NCBI GenBank assembly: GCA_033558025.1 | Contig: JAUCEF010000004.1 | Coordinates: 1,116,001-1,180,000, forward strand | From: Phytophthora sp. 'mugwort' | Taxonomy: Eukaryota; Oomycota; Peronosporomycetes; Peronosporales; Peronosporaceae | Direction: 5' to 3' | Length of the DNA stretch: 64,000 bases | Shown here: positions 1 through 10,179 of the stretch, piece after piece | Numbering within the stretch: the stretch's first letter is position 1 | Layout of the letters: every line of letters begins with the position of its first letter | The notes under the pieces: model-generated | The model's input: the letters and a program-made list of their open reading frames with translations, nothing else | The model's database searches: none | Told to the model about the DNA's origin: nothing | Program-made: the position numbers and the translations under genes

Positions 1-306
1 AGGTACAAATCCTTCAGTATTATACCTCTTTCACTTCAAGAAAAAAATCATTCTGTTAAAGCCCCCATTTTCGTGAAACTTCGTATTTAAACGAAATGTT
101 TCTGTAGTGCAAGAAGGGGGAGGAGTTTCAGCCTTCCGTTTTGAAAGAACGCAACGTGGCTGCGCGCGACGCCATACCGCCATGACGCCAGTGACTGCGC
201 TCTGTCTACGATACGATGATGCGTATATCACTTACGCTGTGGATGCTCTCGTACAGGACGGAAACTACGCAGCCGCGTCTCAAAGACAGCCCCAGCCTAC
301 CGCGAA

Positions 307-745
307 ATGGGGCGCGACCACTCGAGTGACGAGGATTTCGAGATGGCTACTGTCACGCCGGACAGGGAGGACAGCTCGGACGATGAACCACCACGAAAGA
401 AGACCCGAACGCAAGCGGAGCGTAAGATGACTTGCTATCATTCATGCTGTCATTTCACGGTTGTTTGAGATGACCAAGCATACTGCAGGCAAACCAAGCG
501 CGAAAGCAAGGGCTAATAAGAATGGCGAAGGAGGGTCCACCAGACGAACGAAGCAAGGTACAGGCGACATAGTGTGGTCTTTTGCTTCCTACCTTACGTT
601 GATTTTACGTTACACAACTTATGTTGCTCATTTCTATTTTCTATTCAGCTGCCAAGCAGACGAGAAATGCACCTTCGGCCAAGAAAAAAAGAGATATTGT
701 GCAGCTGGCCGCATCGAGTCCCGTTTATTTTTTTTTTTTGGGGGG
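307..745 (+). CDS. Putative basic 5' exons of the MULE-1 ORF
   Basis: Three exons join in one frame: 307-421, 489-557 and 649 to about 745, with GT-AG introns between them. The second intron ends in a clear pyrimidine tract plus CAG at 641-648. The joined peptide is acidic, then very rich in Lys/Arg (DDEPPRKKTRTQ, then KPSAKARANKN, then NAPSAKKKRDI), like a nuclear-localisation segment. The frame runs into a T-run followed by a G-run at about 729-750, where it is lost. It could be the N-terminus of the transposase gene or an unrelated small gene; this is inferred from splice logic only. Confidence 0.35.
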
Positions 746-965
746 GGGGGTTGTGGCTTAACCAGCAAATGCCCGCCCACGAAGAAGTCTATATGTACGT
801 CCCCACCCACGGAGAGGTTCAGCAGCACGTCCCCCCCCCCACCACCACGAAGAAGAACACGTCCCCGCCCACAAAGAAGAACGGCGGCACGTCCCCACCC
901 ACAAAGAAGAACGGCGGCACGTCCCCACCCACGAAAAAGAGCAGCAGCAGGCCCCCGCCCACGAA
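729..965 (+). repeat. Homopolymer T/G tract followed by a 30-bp minisatellite
   Basis: A run of T passes directly into a run of about ten G at 729-750. From about 797 a 30-bp unit starting ACGTCCCC(A/G)CCCAC is repeated roughly five times; the best copies are 859-888, 889-918 and 919-948. The period is a multiple of three, and in one frame it encodes TSPPTKKNGG-type decapeptides. The earlier copy near 827 is altered by an expanded C-run. Similar Pro/Lys repeats could be spacer coding of the element or simple non-coding expansion. Confidence 0.8.
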
Positions 966-1022
966 AAAGTCTATTAACACGGTTAGAGCACCGAGACGTA
1001 TCTTATCACCTCATGTGCCTAC

Positions 1023-3353
1023 TTGTTCAGTGATAGTTCGTCGAACAATGGAAGCGACGATGACGGTGAGGTTGCGACACAAGTGACCGACTCGTTCGAG
1101 AGTTTGCCGCCCGAGCAAGCTCCCTTCGGCTTACCTGCAGCGTTGCTGTTTACAGCGGAAAAGAAGCCACACAAACGTAAGAGCGGAACTTCAGGCACAC
1201 GAGACCGAATTGCTGCGGCTCATGTGGATGTCCCTAACCATGGGGACTTAATGCCTCGAAAAGGTACCGATCGTGGGACTATACGCGCTCGAGTCGTACG
1301 CAATTACCGAAGGGTTTTCGATTTCGGATTCGATCGAGCAAGGCCGTTGCCAAGTGCAAATTGTACGTTAGACTGTGTAATTGAAATTGCTATGTCGTTT
1401 TAAGTTGTTCGTGTGATTGGGTATAGTGCTGACGGTGCTGAGATCCCCGAAGGGTTCAAGTTCGGCTTTAAAAATTACCGGTGCATTCATGGCGTAATGC
1501 AAGCCAGTCGTGGTGGAGGGCATCGGGATACCGGTATTAACTTTACCGATTGTAAGGCTCGCTTTGATGCTGTCGTGACGAAGGTGCCGACCAAAGTTGA
1601 AGGGGAGTTCTGGTGCATCATTCTGAAAAATGAATGGCGTTTGCACAACCACCGCAAGAACGCGGATACGCGAGTTCGTGGGATCAACGACGTGCCGTCA
1701 GAAGGTAATGTCGCCGAGGACATAACCGTATTGGCTGATGTAGGAGTGGGATCGCAGCGAATTGCTTCATTTGCTACGGCGGAGCTTGGTCAGTAGGCAG
1801 ATGCTTAATTTCGGGAGGTTGATTACATTCTACGAAATAGCACTAATGAATTATTTTGAAAAAGCTGCCGCGTTTCTTCGCAGGTTGTCCGAAACGTCCT
1901 GCGAAAGCTCCAAGCGATTTCCAGTGCTAAAGAGCGTCTTAAGACGCTGCTGCATGCATTGAAGCAAATTGATGGTTCTGAAGTTCTGTTGATTCAAGAT
2001 GACCTTGACAACACTGCCGGCGTGGTTATTCAGACGCGCGTACAAAACTTTGTATTTGAGCGTTGGGGAGAGAATATCGCGCTTGACTTCACACACGGAA
2101 CGAAAAATCTTGGGTATCATTTAGGTGAGAAAGCACTTGCCTATAACTGTTGGAAAACATTTCCAGCAACGTTATTACGCAACGTTATCGATATGTGTAT
2201 TTCGTACGAGTCTAGCAATGTTATACAAGTCAATCTAATGATTTCATGGGGTTTTTTCTGCAGGGAGTTTGTGGCTACTGGATCGACTAGGCGTGGTCTA
2301 CCAGTGTTGTACTTTTTGGCGTTAAACAAGAAGGCCGACACAATAACTGCGATTTTTGAGTTTTTCAAGAAGAAGAACCCTCGGACCTGGTAGAAGGTTC
2401 AAACGTTTGTAAGTGACAAACATTTTGTCGAGTGGCAGGTTTTGTTTTTCACACACGAAGGTATAGCTTTGTCAATTTCACGCGTTGACGTAGTGGAAGA
2501 GAATACTGGGTAAAAAGTTCGGCCTGAAGCCAGCAGAGCGAGCTATTGTCCAGCTTTGCTTCGCAAACATGTTATACAGGTAATGTGCGACTGCCATCTT
2601 TACATATGGGAGTACTAATAAGGTACCCGCGCACATTTATTGGCTTACAGCCCTACAGAGAAAACATACATGCGCTGGTACGAAGAGCTTGCCTCGTTTG
2701 CAAAGGCTGGTCACGCCGCTGTCCTTGCATATTTCAACGCCAATTGGAAAGAGTGTCGCAGTATGTGGGCAAACTACACCCGCAGTGTGAACTTTTCCGC
2801 CGGCAATATGACGACAAACCGAATCGAGTCGGATTGGAATTTACTGAAACGGTTGTTGGGAAAGAGGACGGCTATAGACAAGATGGCGGCGTCGCTTCTT
2901 ACGCACCAGGGAAGCGTTATCGGTCGAGTTCTGCATGACATTCAGAGACATGGTCTTCGGTCACGATCGCCTGCCGTAATCCCTGATTTTCTAATACGAA
3001 TTTCAGCGCTTATGAGTAAATAGGTGCTGTTGCGAGTGCGTCGCCAGTGGGAGCGTTTTGTGGTATACAAGACAGATACGACATGTGAAAAACAGGACTG
3101 CAAGTGGGAGGTATTTTCCAATTCACGGTCCTTTACGTGTGATGATATTGCGTGGACATGTACTTGTGCATTCTACACGTCGCAGCATCTTCCCTGTCAG
3201 CATCTCATGTTCGTGGCCGTGAAGGTCATGATTCGAAGATATTCTTCCACCCATTGCGCTAGACAGTCGCTAGAACATGAATATCGCTGGGTCATTCACG
3301 GAACAGATCGAGAAGGGAGTGTCAGACATTGCACCTGTCTTGGACACGGTTAA
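1023..3353 (+). pseudogene. MULE transposase with FAR1-like and SWIM zinc fingers (broken)
   Basis: The blocks appear in the family order. A FAR1/WRKY-GCM-like finger lies at 1413-1796, with a Cys-His pattern ending in EWRLHNH. The MULE DDE core lies at about 1959-2393 (IALDFTHGTKNLGYHLG, then GLPVLYFLALNKK) and 2640-3023 (TTNRIESDWNLLKRLLG). A SWIM finger follows in 3024-3353 (TCTCAFYTSQHLPCQHLM, i.e. CxC...CxH). An in-frame TAA at 1401-1403 and an in-frame TAG at 3021-3023 interrupt frame 3. The frame is also lost between the FAR1 block and 1959, where a spliceable intron (GT near 1791, CAG near 1884) could rescue it. A functional enzyme would bind transposon ends and catalyse excision in the nucleus. 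This copy needs several repairs and is called a pseudogene. Confidence 0.78.
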
Positions 3354-3531
3354 ACTGAAGAAGTCCCGCAACGTTAATGCTTCCTGCAACGTTAACTCCG
3401 GATCGACGCATATTCTTCAAAGACAAGCGAGGTTGCACTTATTCGCTTGGCCCGAAGTGAACAAAGTGACCATACGGTTCTTACACATGCGAAGAAATAC
3501 AACATAGCCAGATCTATACTCGACCCCGTGA

Positions 3532-4627
3532 TTGATCGGCTTACTAGTCTCTCAAGCGCTAGTTTTTTTCAAGCAAATCCAGATTTGGGAGGAGATGGTT
3601 ACTAAAGCAACGGATAGAGCGCAAGTTTGTTCTCCCCCAGAACATGACAACTTCATTCAAATCGAATGCTCCTCGGAGAATGAGGACTCGGACGCAGATC
3701 TGGAGCCGGAAGACATGATTGATTCCGATGTCAATATGCTTGATTTGCAGGTGTGCTAGAGATGGATGAAGAGATGTGGCTACGCGAAGGATATGTTAGT
3801 GCAACACAAAGAGCCCAACCTGCAACGTTAACTAGCTCAACGTTACAACCTCCCGCAACGCTACCTTTAGTGTCGTCGCCGTCTGTAACATAGCCAGAGG
3901 GAAATGGACCGACACACAGTCCACCACAATCTCTACAAGGCCCCGAGTGGAATTTAGCGGACATCGATTCGTGTCCCTCCGCCTCTCAATTTTCGTTGGA
4001 TGTGTCGGAACTGTCGCAGACAATTATCAATAACTCCCCGCCTCCGGTTCTACATAGTTCAAGCCCAAGTCGGCGCAGCGATAGTACAATGAATACGCCC
4101 GATGCAGCGATATCTCATCTTACATGTGCGGACGAAAGAAGCGTTGAACATCAGTCACTGAACACGTCTACGTCGCTGGACAAGCAGATATCATTGGTAA
4201 AACTACAGGCAAATTCGGAACTGCAAGTGGTTGACGAAATGAATATGCCACCTCACACGGAGGGAAAGCCTCGACAACAAAAACTTAGACACTGGCCTCA
4301 TACGGTTCTATGCGAAGATACGTCACGGTGACATATCCGAAAGGATTAACCGTCAACGTTATCCAGTTAACGCACTGGGCTGCCCACACACGACATTTGG
4401 AACGTGTCAAGGAAGTGCTTGACAAATATCCAGTCATTATGCAAGACATAGTTCTTGCTGCGTCCACTCCGACCGTGTTCGAGACCTCAGCAGCAGCAGC
4501 AGAAAAGTTTGCATGGACATTTGTTGTTCCTAAAGCTCTGGTGACCTCGATGCAAGCTTCCATTGGAACCTACTATGAAGCCAAAGCTGTCCGTCGTGCA
4601 AAGATGGACCAAGGTCCGAAGAAGTAG
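3532..4627 (+). pseudogene. Degenerate linker coding between transposase and protease
   Basis: Acidic, Ser/Thr/Pro-rich segments in more than one frame (3532-3759, 3996-4331, 4310-4627) fill the space between the SWIM finger and the Ulp1 domain. They include an acidic run (ENEDSDADLEPEDM) and an apparent helical segment (HLERVKEVLDKYPVIMQDIV). Nothing here matches a catalytic domain I know. Linkers of this kind, rich in charged residues, are usual in MULE-Ulp1 proteins. Frames change at about 3760-3995 and near 4310, so the region is either decayed or contains unmodelled introns. Confidence 0.4.
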
Positions 4628-4746
4628 ACCTCGTTAATCCCGATACCGAGAGAGACCAACGCCATGGTGAAGTTCAGGACAAACCTGATATTCTTTTCGG
4701 TACGCTATCATACAACGTTGCTCGCTGATAACGTTGCCCATTAACG

Positions 4747-5745
4747 TTGCTCAGTAACGTTGCTGACAATTACCTGTGTTTACATAGTCGGTGCGTATTA
4801 GCAATGAAGTCATTCTACGACACAACAAAGCTCGCGACAGCATGGGCTCGAGACGTGTCCTGGCTGGGACAAAATTGGTTTGATATACAAGCCGGACCTG
4901 TAGAATTTTTGGCAAGAGAGACCCGTACGGCCAACTCAAACGCCAACGACCGCAACTTTCGATACGACCAAATGGCGACGGAGAGTACGGTGAAGTATCA
5001 AATTGCTTCCCTGGCCTCCAAGTATTCACTTCGAACTAAGAGGGCATTTATACGTTTTCGTGAAGCCATGGGGGCAGTAGCGCGCGAGTGGTTGACAGGG
5101 CAGCTGTGAATTATGGAGTGACCGCAATTTGTGATGGGCGGGACGACTGTCTGGTGCTATCATCGCACGATCTGGAGGGGCATTTCTCCAACGACCGGAA
5201 CATTTTTTCGTACAAACTAGTCGTAGTACCTGTCATCAGTCATGGCATGTACTGGACGGTTGTTATGGTTTACGTAGATAATGGATGTGTTGGTGTCCAT
5301 CTATACGACCCACTGGATTCGCCTTCGCACAGTAAAGAGTTGACACGATTGTAGGAAAGCAAGCTACTACCGTTTCTACGGACATGGGGTGAATATACGC
5401 GGTGGTACGGGGTTGAGACGCACGAGTTTCCTGCACATGTGCTTAAACACTGGATGTCGCGACCGACACAACCCGATGGTGGAAGTTGTGGAATGATGGT
5501 TGCTGGCCATGGTTCATACCTATGTACGCGTCGCTACCCGATGGTTTGAACTTGACACTGTGACGGCAGATTATGTCCAAGTGCTGCGCCTGCACTTCTT
5601 ATGGCTTGTGATGTGCGGATCGTTGATCTATGCAACAGATGAGGAAGTTAAGGAGGCCGCCCGTGTCACAGACAAGGAATTGGCGACCGTATTCAAGTTT
5701 CAAACAAGAACAGATATCTATTGTAAAAACAAAATGCGGGCATGA
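4747..5745 (+). pseudogene. Ulp1/SENP-like C48 cysteine protease of MULE-1 (broken)
   Basis: The fold is read from its catalytic landmarks. His is in GMYWTVVMVYVD-type context (expected HGMYW at about 5250), the acidic residue is in VHLYDPLDS (about 5310), and the Gln/Cys pair is in QPDGGSCGMMV (about 5470-5500). An in-frame TAG at 5352-5354 separates the His/Asp half from the Cys half. A one-base shift near 5500 moves the C-terminal helix into another frame (continuing as MVHTYVRVATRWFEL). C48 proteases act on SUMO or related modifiers; why MULEs carry them is not settled. Location directly 3' of the transposase supports one composite element. Not expected to be active. Confidence 0.75.
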
Positions 5746-6900
5746 ACGTTCGTGCGAAGCAACAAACAATTTTTAGAGCAATGTTGATCATTTTATCAAA
5801 ACGTTAACTTGCGCTGCAACGTTATGTATTACGCAACGTTAATTCTGTCGAGCTATTTCAGCATGAGGAGGTCTCTCGTTGTCCTTGGTCACTCTTGATC
5901 ATCTCGCTGATGAGTAGGATAGGGATGAAGACGATCACGACAGATCAATGTGCAAAAACTAGGCACGCGATCAAATCGCTTGGGGCTGGTTCTTAGGGGT
6001 GAGGGCGAGTCGGCCATTCTACAAGCAGTGGATGACGAACGTTACCCAAGGGTCACGGAATAAACGAAAAAAGCCTATTTCGTACGAGCGGGTTCTTCGT
6101 TGAGCAGTGCTGCCAGAGGAACAACGTTGTAGGTTGATGCAACGTTAAAATACCACGGGCGCAGGTACGAAATGAACGTAAAATCATGCATCCGTGTTAG
6201 AAGTTACCGTAGCTCTCGCCAAGTCACATAAGTTCTAAGATAAAGAATGCTGAGACCTCCAGCTTAATGTACCAACATGAAGCAAATGTAGTGAAGAAAT
6301 CTATGTGTGGTTTGTAGTACCAGGCACTCGATAATATTGCAAGTTTTACTGGCTCTTTCAAAAATATTCAAGTCAGGTGCATTCCTCAGGGAGGATAGTA
6401 CTCAAATAACTTAGATTGCACCTCATTTAACGAGGTAGTAAATTACCGGTGTGGTGCACACCGTAATTTATCACATATATTTCGAGGCCAGCCGTGTCCT
6501 GCCTTGTACCCATTTAGCAATTAACGTTGCATTGACTTGATAACGTTGCCGAAAAGTGTTGTAACGTTGAAAATTTGAACGATATTAACGTTGCAGGAAC
6601 GCCATTCATATTCCCAGCTAGTTTTCCGAACGAAAGTAGTAAGTATGTAATACTTCGTACACCTTTCAAGTATTACTGTAGGACGTAGTACTACGTACTT
6701 CAAAATAGTAAATTATTGCTCCACCCGGAACATGAAAGCGAATCTAATAGCTTTTCAGCTTTTAGGTGTAGTAGTATTTTAGAGCGACGCGAAAGACTTC
6801 ACACGCTACACTTCTGCTACACTCCAACACTACCGCCTAACAATCCTTCAAGCTATTGGCATTCCAAAAACTAGATTTCACTTCGATGAGCCGGATACGC
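5746..6900. other. Gene-less 3' part of MULE-1 and junction to the host island
   Basis: No coding potential was found on either strand. The sequence is AT-rich, contains about eight of the AACGTT-core repeats (5801-6588), and has a short palindromic stretch around GTAGTACTACGTAC at 6685-6700. The stretch 6700-6900 lies just 3' of the first GH5 gene (which is on the minus strand) and should hold that gene's 3' UTR. No terminal inverted repeat of the MULE could be recognised. Confidence 0.5.
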
Positions 6901-6929
6901 GTTGTGGATGAGTCTGCGAGTTGTTCGAC

Positions 6930-9200
6930 TTAAACGCGACTGCCAATGGGGGAGTATTGGCGGCGCATACGGTTCTGACGCCAGCGCACGACGGCGAAGA
7001 TCGCAGCGCCAACGGCCACCAGAGCGATAGCAGCGCAGCCCAAGACGGCCGCAATGCTCCATTTGGCCACCGACACGAGCAAATGGCCTGGCTGCTCTTC
7101 CTTCTTCTCCGGAGTTGGAGCCGGCACCGCAAGAGGAAGCTTCGTAGGAGCAGCGCCCGGGACAGTCAGGAGATGGCCAGCGCCACCGAAATCGCAAGTC
7201 GCGCCCTTTTCGCGGTTAAGGTGCCAGTATTGGTTGAATGCCCAGTCACATTGCTCTTCCAGGGTGAGGAAACGCTTCTTAATGTCCGAACAGTCGATTT
7301 CCTGGAAGTTGCAAGCAAACGCGAGGCCGTTCTTAAGCTCAAACTCCTGGACGCCGCGCTTAGCACGACAGACAAAGTCGCCTCGGTCTTCCTTCATGCA
7401 GGAAGCCCCCACACCTTCGCTCTCGTGGTAGTCCGATACGTTTTTGGGGAACATGCCCTGTCGCACCAAGTCCAAGAAGCTCCACTTCGAAGCAAACTCC
7501 GTCTTAAAGTTCCAGAAGTACCAGCCGTGACCCACAGCGAAAGCATTCAACTTTTTCAAAGTCAGTGACTTGGTCAACGCAGCGTCATCCTCTTGGTTAA
7601 AAGAATTGTCACTGGTAACGGGGCACTTGCCGAAGGATGGGCCAGACATGCCCGTGCCGTACGGGCCCTGGATCGGCTTGGTCTTGTCCAAAGGAGTGCC
7701 CGGGAAACCCTTTCCGAGGTACGTGCTGTTAACTGGACAGTCCACCCAGCGGCACTGCACCTTCGGGAAGCCTGGCAGGTTGTCATTGAAGCCGTTCAAC
7801 CACATGGCGCAGTTATCCGTACCAATCGACCATTCGCCGACAATGACAGGCATCATAGCGTTTTCCATGTCTGTAATGACATATTTTTGTTGGCAAGCGT
7901 TCGAGAAGAAGTCTGCAATCGTTCCAGGAGGGTTCCACGCCTGGTAGATGTGCGTGTCCAGAGCGATATCGGGACAACCCTTGAGGAAGTCGGCCCAGAA
8001 AGACAGACCGAAGCGGAATGAGTCGTGAATGATGAACTTCCACGTCGGCGCAAGAGCTTTCACTCTCTTGTACGACTTCCAATAGTACTCCTTTAGCACC
8101 TCAATAGGTGTGAGCTCCCACGGTTCATTCACAGGTTCAAGACCAATGATAGCCTTGTGGCCCTTGTAGCGGTTGATGATGGCTTCCACAGCCACAATGG
8201 AGTGGTTGAGATTGGAATAGTTAATGTTCGAGTAGTTGTGGTTCTGCACATCGAAGGTACCAGCCCACTCTGCTTGACGAATTGGCCAGTGCTCGAATGT
8301 GGTGGTACCCACAGGTTGCGTGCTGGCAATGGACGTCCACTTGACGGATGACGACTTGCCACTGTTGTCGAAGCCGTTCTGCGATCCGATCAAGCCGTGA
8401 ATATCCAGAAGAATCTCAATATCGTACTTTAGAGCCAGGTTCGCCACGCGGTCCAGCGCCTCCACAGCACCGTCCGTGCAGCCAGCGAAAGGCTCGTACG
8501 GGTTGAACATCCAGTCGCCCACGGGCACACGCATCGAGTTGATACCTGCCGCTGCGAGCTCGACGATGTCTTTCTCCGAGACCCAGTTGTCGTAGTGGAT
8601 ACGCAGCTGGCGGTTGGCTTCCTCCTTGCCGAGAGCTGTGCAGAACGTGTACATGTCCATGGCCGTCTTCTCGGGGGCCTTGTCACCATACTTCTGCTGG
8701 GTGTTGAGGAACTGGTAGAAGAGCGTGGGTGTGATCCACGGCTCCAGCACGAGCCAGCCGCCCAGGTTGACGCCGCGCACCTGTCGGTTAAAGGGCGTGG
8801 CGTGCGTATCCTGGGAGCACGTCCGGTCCGTGTCGTTGGGCTTAAAGGTCTTGAACACGCCGCTGTCCTGCGAGAACATGGACGCCTCGCCGTGCTTCCA
8901 GTACCACTCGTAGTCGGGTTCGTCAGGCGTGTCGTGCGGACCCGGATCAGGCGTTGGCACGGGGGTGGGGGCGTCCGTGGGGGCATCGGGAGCCTCCGGT
9001 GCCGGCGTGGCATCCGCGGGCTCCTCGTGCGAGTCGTCCTCGCCCTCGGGCGGCGCGTCTATCGAGATGACGTCGCTGGGCTGGAGCAGTTCAGGCTCTG
9101 CGGCCACGACGGCCTCGCTGGACACGACGCTCGGCTGCAGTGCCACGGCCAACAGCGCGCACAGCGCCGCCGCCGTCTTCAAACGGGTCCCGACCAACAT
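6930..9200 (-). CDS. GH5-family exo-1,3-beta-glucanase-like type I membrane protein (copy 1)
   Basis: Predicted product of 756 residues. A signal peptide (LKTAAALCALLAVALQP) is followed by a Pro/Asp/Ala-rich linker to about residue 95. The GH5 domain opens at RGVNLGGWLVLEPWITPTLF (about 133). The acid/base Glu is in EPVNEPW (E360) and the nucleophile Glu in IVGEWS (E456). A C-terminal region with paired Cys, a Pro-rich hinge and one membrane helix (about 715-738) ends in a short basic tail RRQYSPIGSRV. GH5 enzymes of this type cleave beta-1,3-glucans, which are main wall and storage glucans of oomycetes. The ATG at 9198-9200 is chosen because an initiator-like element lies at 9247-9264; the longer open frame upstream would start before it and has no ATG. 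The paralogue at 10180-12267 is in the same orientation. Exact substrate is inferred. Confidence 0.93.
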   Translation of the reverse strand: MLVGTRLKTAAALCALLAVALQPSVVSSEAVVAAEPELLQPSDVISIDAPPEGEDDSHEEPADATPAPEAPDAPTDAPTPVPTPDPGPHDTPDEPDYEWYWKHGEASMFSQDSGVFKTFKPNDTDRTCSQDTHATPFNRQVRGVNLGGWLVLEPWITPTLFYQFLNTQQKYGDKAPEKTAMDMYTFCTALGKEEANRQLRIHYDNWVSEKDIVELAAAGINSMRVPVGDWMFNPYEPFAGCTDGAVEALDRVANLALKYDIEILLDIHGLIGSQNGFDNSGKSSSVKWTSIASTQPVGTTTFEHWPIRQAEWAGTFDVQNHNYSNINYSNLNHSIVAVEAIINRYKGHKAIIGLEPVNEPWELTPIEVLKEYYWKSYKRVKALAPTWKFIIHDSFRFGLSFWADFLKGCPDIALDTHIYQAWNPPGTIADFFSNACQQKYVITDMENAMMPVIVGEWSIGTDNCAMWLNGFNDNLPGFPKVQCRWVDCPVNSTYLGKGFPGTPLDKTKPIQGPYGTGMSGPSFGKCPVTSDNSFNQEDDAALTKSLTLKKLNAFAVGHGWYFWNFKTEFASKWSFLDLVRQGMFPKNVSDYHESEGVGASCMKEDRGDFVCRAKRGVQEFELKNGLAFACNFQEIDCSDIKKRFLTLEEQCDWAFNQYWHLNREKGATCDFGGAGHLLTVPGAAPTKLPLAVPAPTPEKKEEQPGHLLVSVAKWSIAAVLGCAAIALVAVGAAIFAVVRWRQNRMRRQYSPIGSRV

Positions 9201-9246
9201 TCTGCCTGTATATTCAAACACGGAAGTCTCTTTGTGCGCGACGGAG

Positions 9247-9264
9247 CAGATGCGGAAATGAGGG
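9247..9264 (-). promoter_or_regulatory. Oomycete initiator-like element for GH5 copy 1
   Basis: On the minus strand the sequence CTCATTTCCGCATCTG lies about 50-60 bp upstream of the ATG. It matches the oomycete core initiator consensus (GCTCATTYYNCAWTTT) in its CTCATT-pyrimidine core and CA. It fixes transcription start inside the upstream open frame and so supports the downstream ATG at 9200. Confidence 0.6.
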
Positions 9265-10179
9265 ATCTTTTCACCGCGTCCCTTTGCGAAGATACGACGT
9301 ATGAATTGCAAAAGTAGTCGGGCTTTCGATTGGCATTTGTATGTAGAAAAACATACGTGCCACGCGAAAAATGAGATATGGATGCGTCAAATTACGGCAT
9401 AGCCGTAGTGCGATCTTCGATCTTCGGTATTGAAGCCGTTCTGGCGCGTAATGGCTGCCAACCAAAATGGGGGCCTTAGTGCCCGAGGCCACTGATTGGC
9501 ACGAAAGAAGTCGCGTTTGCCTGCTTAGACCAACCTGCCTGACGGACCGTGGACTACATGTATAATGAATCATATATGGTGAGTGGAGGCTGGCGTGCGC
9601 TGTATTCATCAAGGCAAACGGGTCGGAAATGGATCAGGGTGGTTGCGTCAACTGCCCGGGCCGGAATCTGTTTCTTGAGACAGATTCGGCGACTTCGGTG
9701 GCGGGTCCACCAACCTGGCGCAGCAATCGGCACTGGCATCGCCTAGACATCTTCATTACAAGTCTCTATCTATCCGAAAGCCCTCACAACGCGGTTCTCC
9801 GATCAGTGATGTTGCCATTTTCTTACCTCATGCGTCGAGGTAGTGCCGCGGGCTTAAGTCCCCACAGGTAACCCAGGAATGGCGTCTATGGTCTCCTTTT
9901 ATTCCGAGAATTCCCAGGTAGCGGTAACACCCGAAGCTGTCAACGGATTTCTGCGCTGGCATCCCAAAATTTGACACTCTGGATAGAAATGACCATGGTG
10001 GCAAGCGCGGCGACCGATATTTCCCTGTTGAGGAGGTCGCCTAACATGCAAACGACATTTTTTGTCACAAAACCTGTGTTGGAAGTACACCTGCCGTCGT
10101 AGTTAGAAAATTGTGAATTGTATTACCTTGGTTTAGTAGTATTTCTACTCATGTGTACATTCATGCCATGCTTTCGTGT
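9265..10179. other. Intergenic region between the two GH5 genes
   Basis: Contains the promoter of GH5 copy 1 at its left end and the 3' flank of GH5 copy 2 at its right end. Open frames here are short and show no recognisable domain or codon bias like the neighbours. A copy of TTGCAAAAGT occurs at about 9305; it matches the outermost bases of the pogo element at 20302, but nothing else there matches. No other feature seen. Confidence 0.5.

Larger units (their letters stand above)
2160..6600. repeat. Dispersed AACGTT-core decamer cluster (GCAACGTTAA / TTAACGTTGC)
   Basis: The palindromic core AACGTT recurs about twenty times in MULE-1. Approximate positions are 2166, 2180, 3370, 3387, 3823, 3839, 4353, 4713, 4730, 4742, 4756, 5801, 5817, 5834, 6123, 6141, 6523, 6542, 6562 and 6588. 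Most copies extend to GCAACGTTAA or its complement TTAACGTTGC. The motif is rare elsewhere in the window; an isolated copy is at 44271. Copies occur in coding and non-coding parts and in both orientations. A six-base palindrome is expected about once in 4 kb, so this is strong local enrichment. Confidence 0.8.
1..6700 (+). mobile_element. Mutator-like element carrying a Ulp1-type protease (MULE-1), decayed
   Basis: This stretch reads as one degenerate class II transposon on the plus strand. In order it holds basic 5' coding exons, a FAR1-like zinc finger, a MULE transposase core, a SWIM-type CxC...CxH finger, low-complexity linker coding, and a C48 (Ulp1/SENP-like) cysteine protease. MULEs that carry a Ulp1-like gene are known in plants (Kaonashi/VANDAL type); placing this copy in that group is by gene content only. 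In-frame stops and frameshifts break every coding block, so the copy looks inactive. I could not find long terminal inverted repeats, and the left end may lie outside the window, so both limits are approximate. The element is full of AACGTT-containing repeats (separate entry). Confidence 0.72.

Noticed and set aside
770..965. Regular repeats read as a CRISPR array
   Set aside because: Units are directly adjacent with no spacers. This is a coding-type minisatellite; the same applies to 56144-56315.
9302..9316. TTGCAAAAGT near the GH5 copy 1 promoter (and another at about 20423) as solo pogo ends
   Set aside because: Only ten bases match the pogo terminus, with no continuation into the remaining inverted repeat and no TA duplication pair.
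8595..9317. Plus-strand 240-codon open frame opposite GH5 copy 1
   Set aside because: It is antisense to a gene with strong domain evidence, is rich in Arg/Val/Leu from GC-skewed codons, and has no domain of its own.
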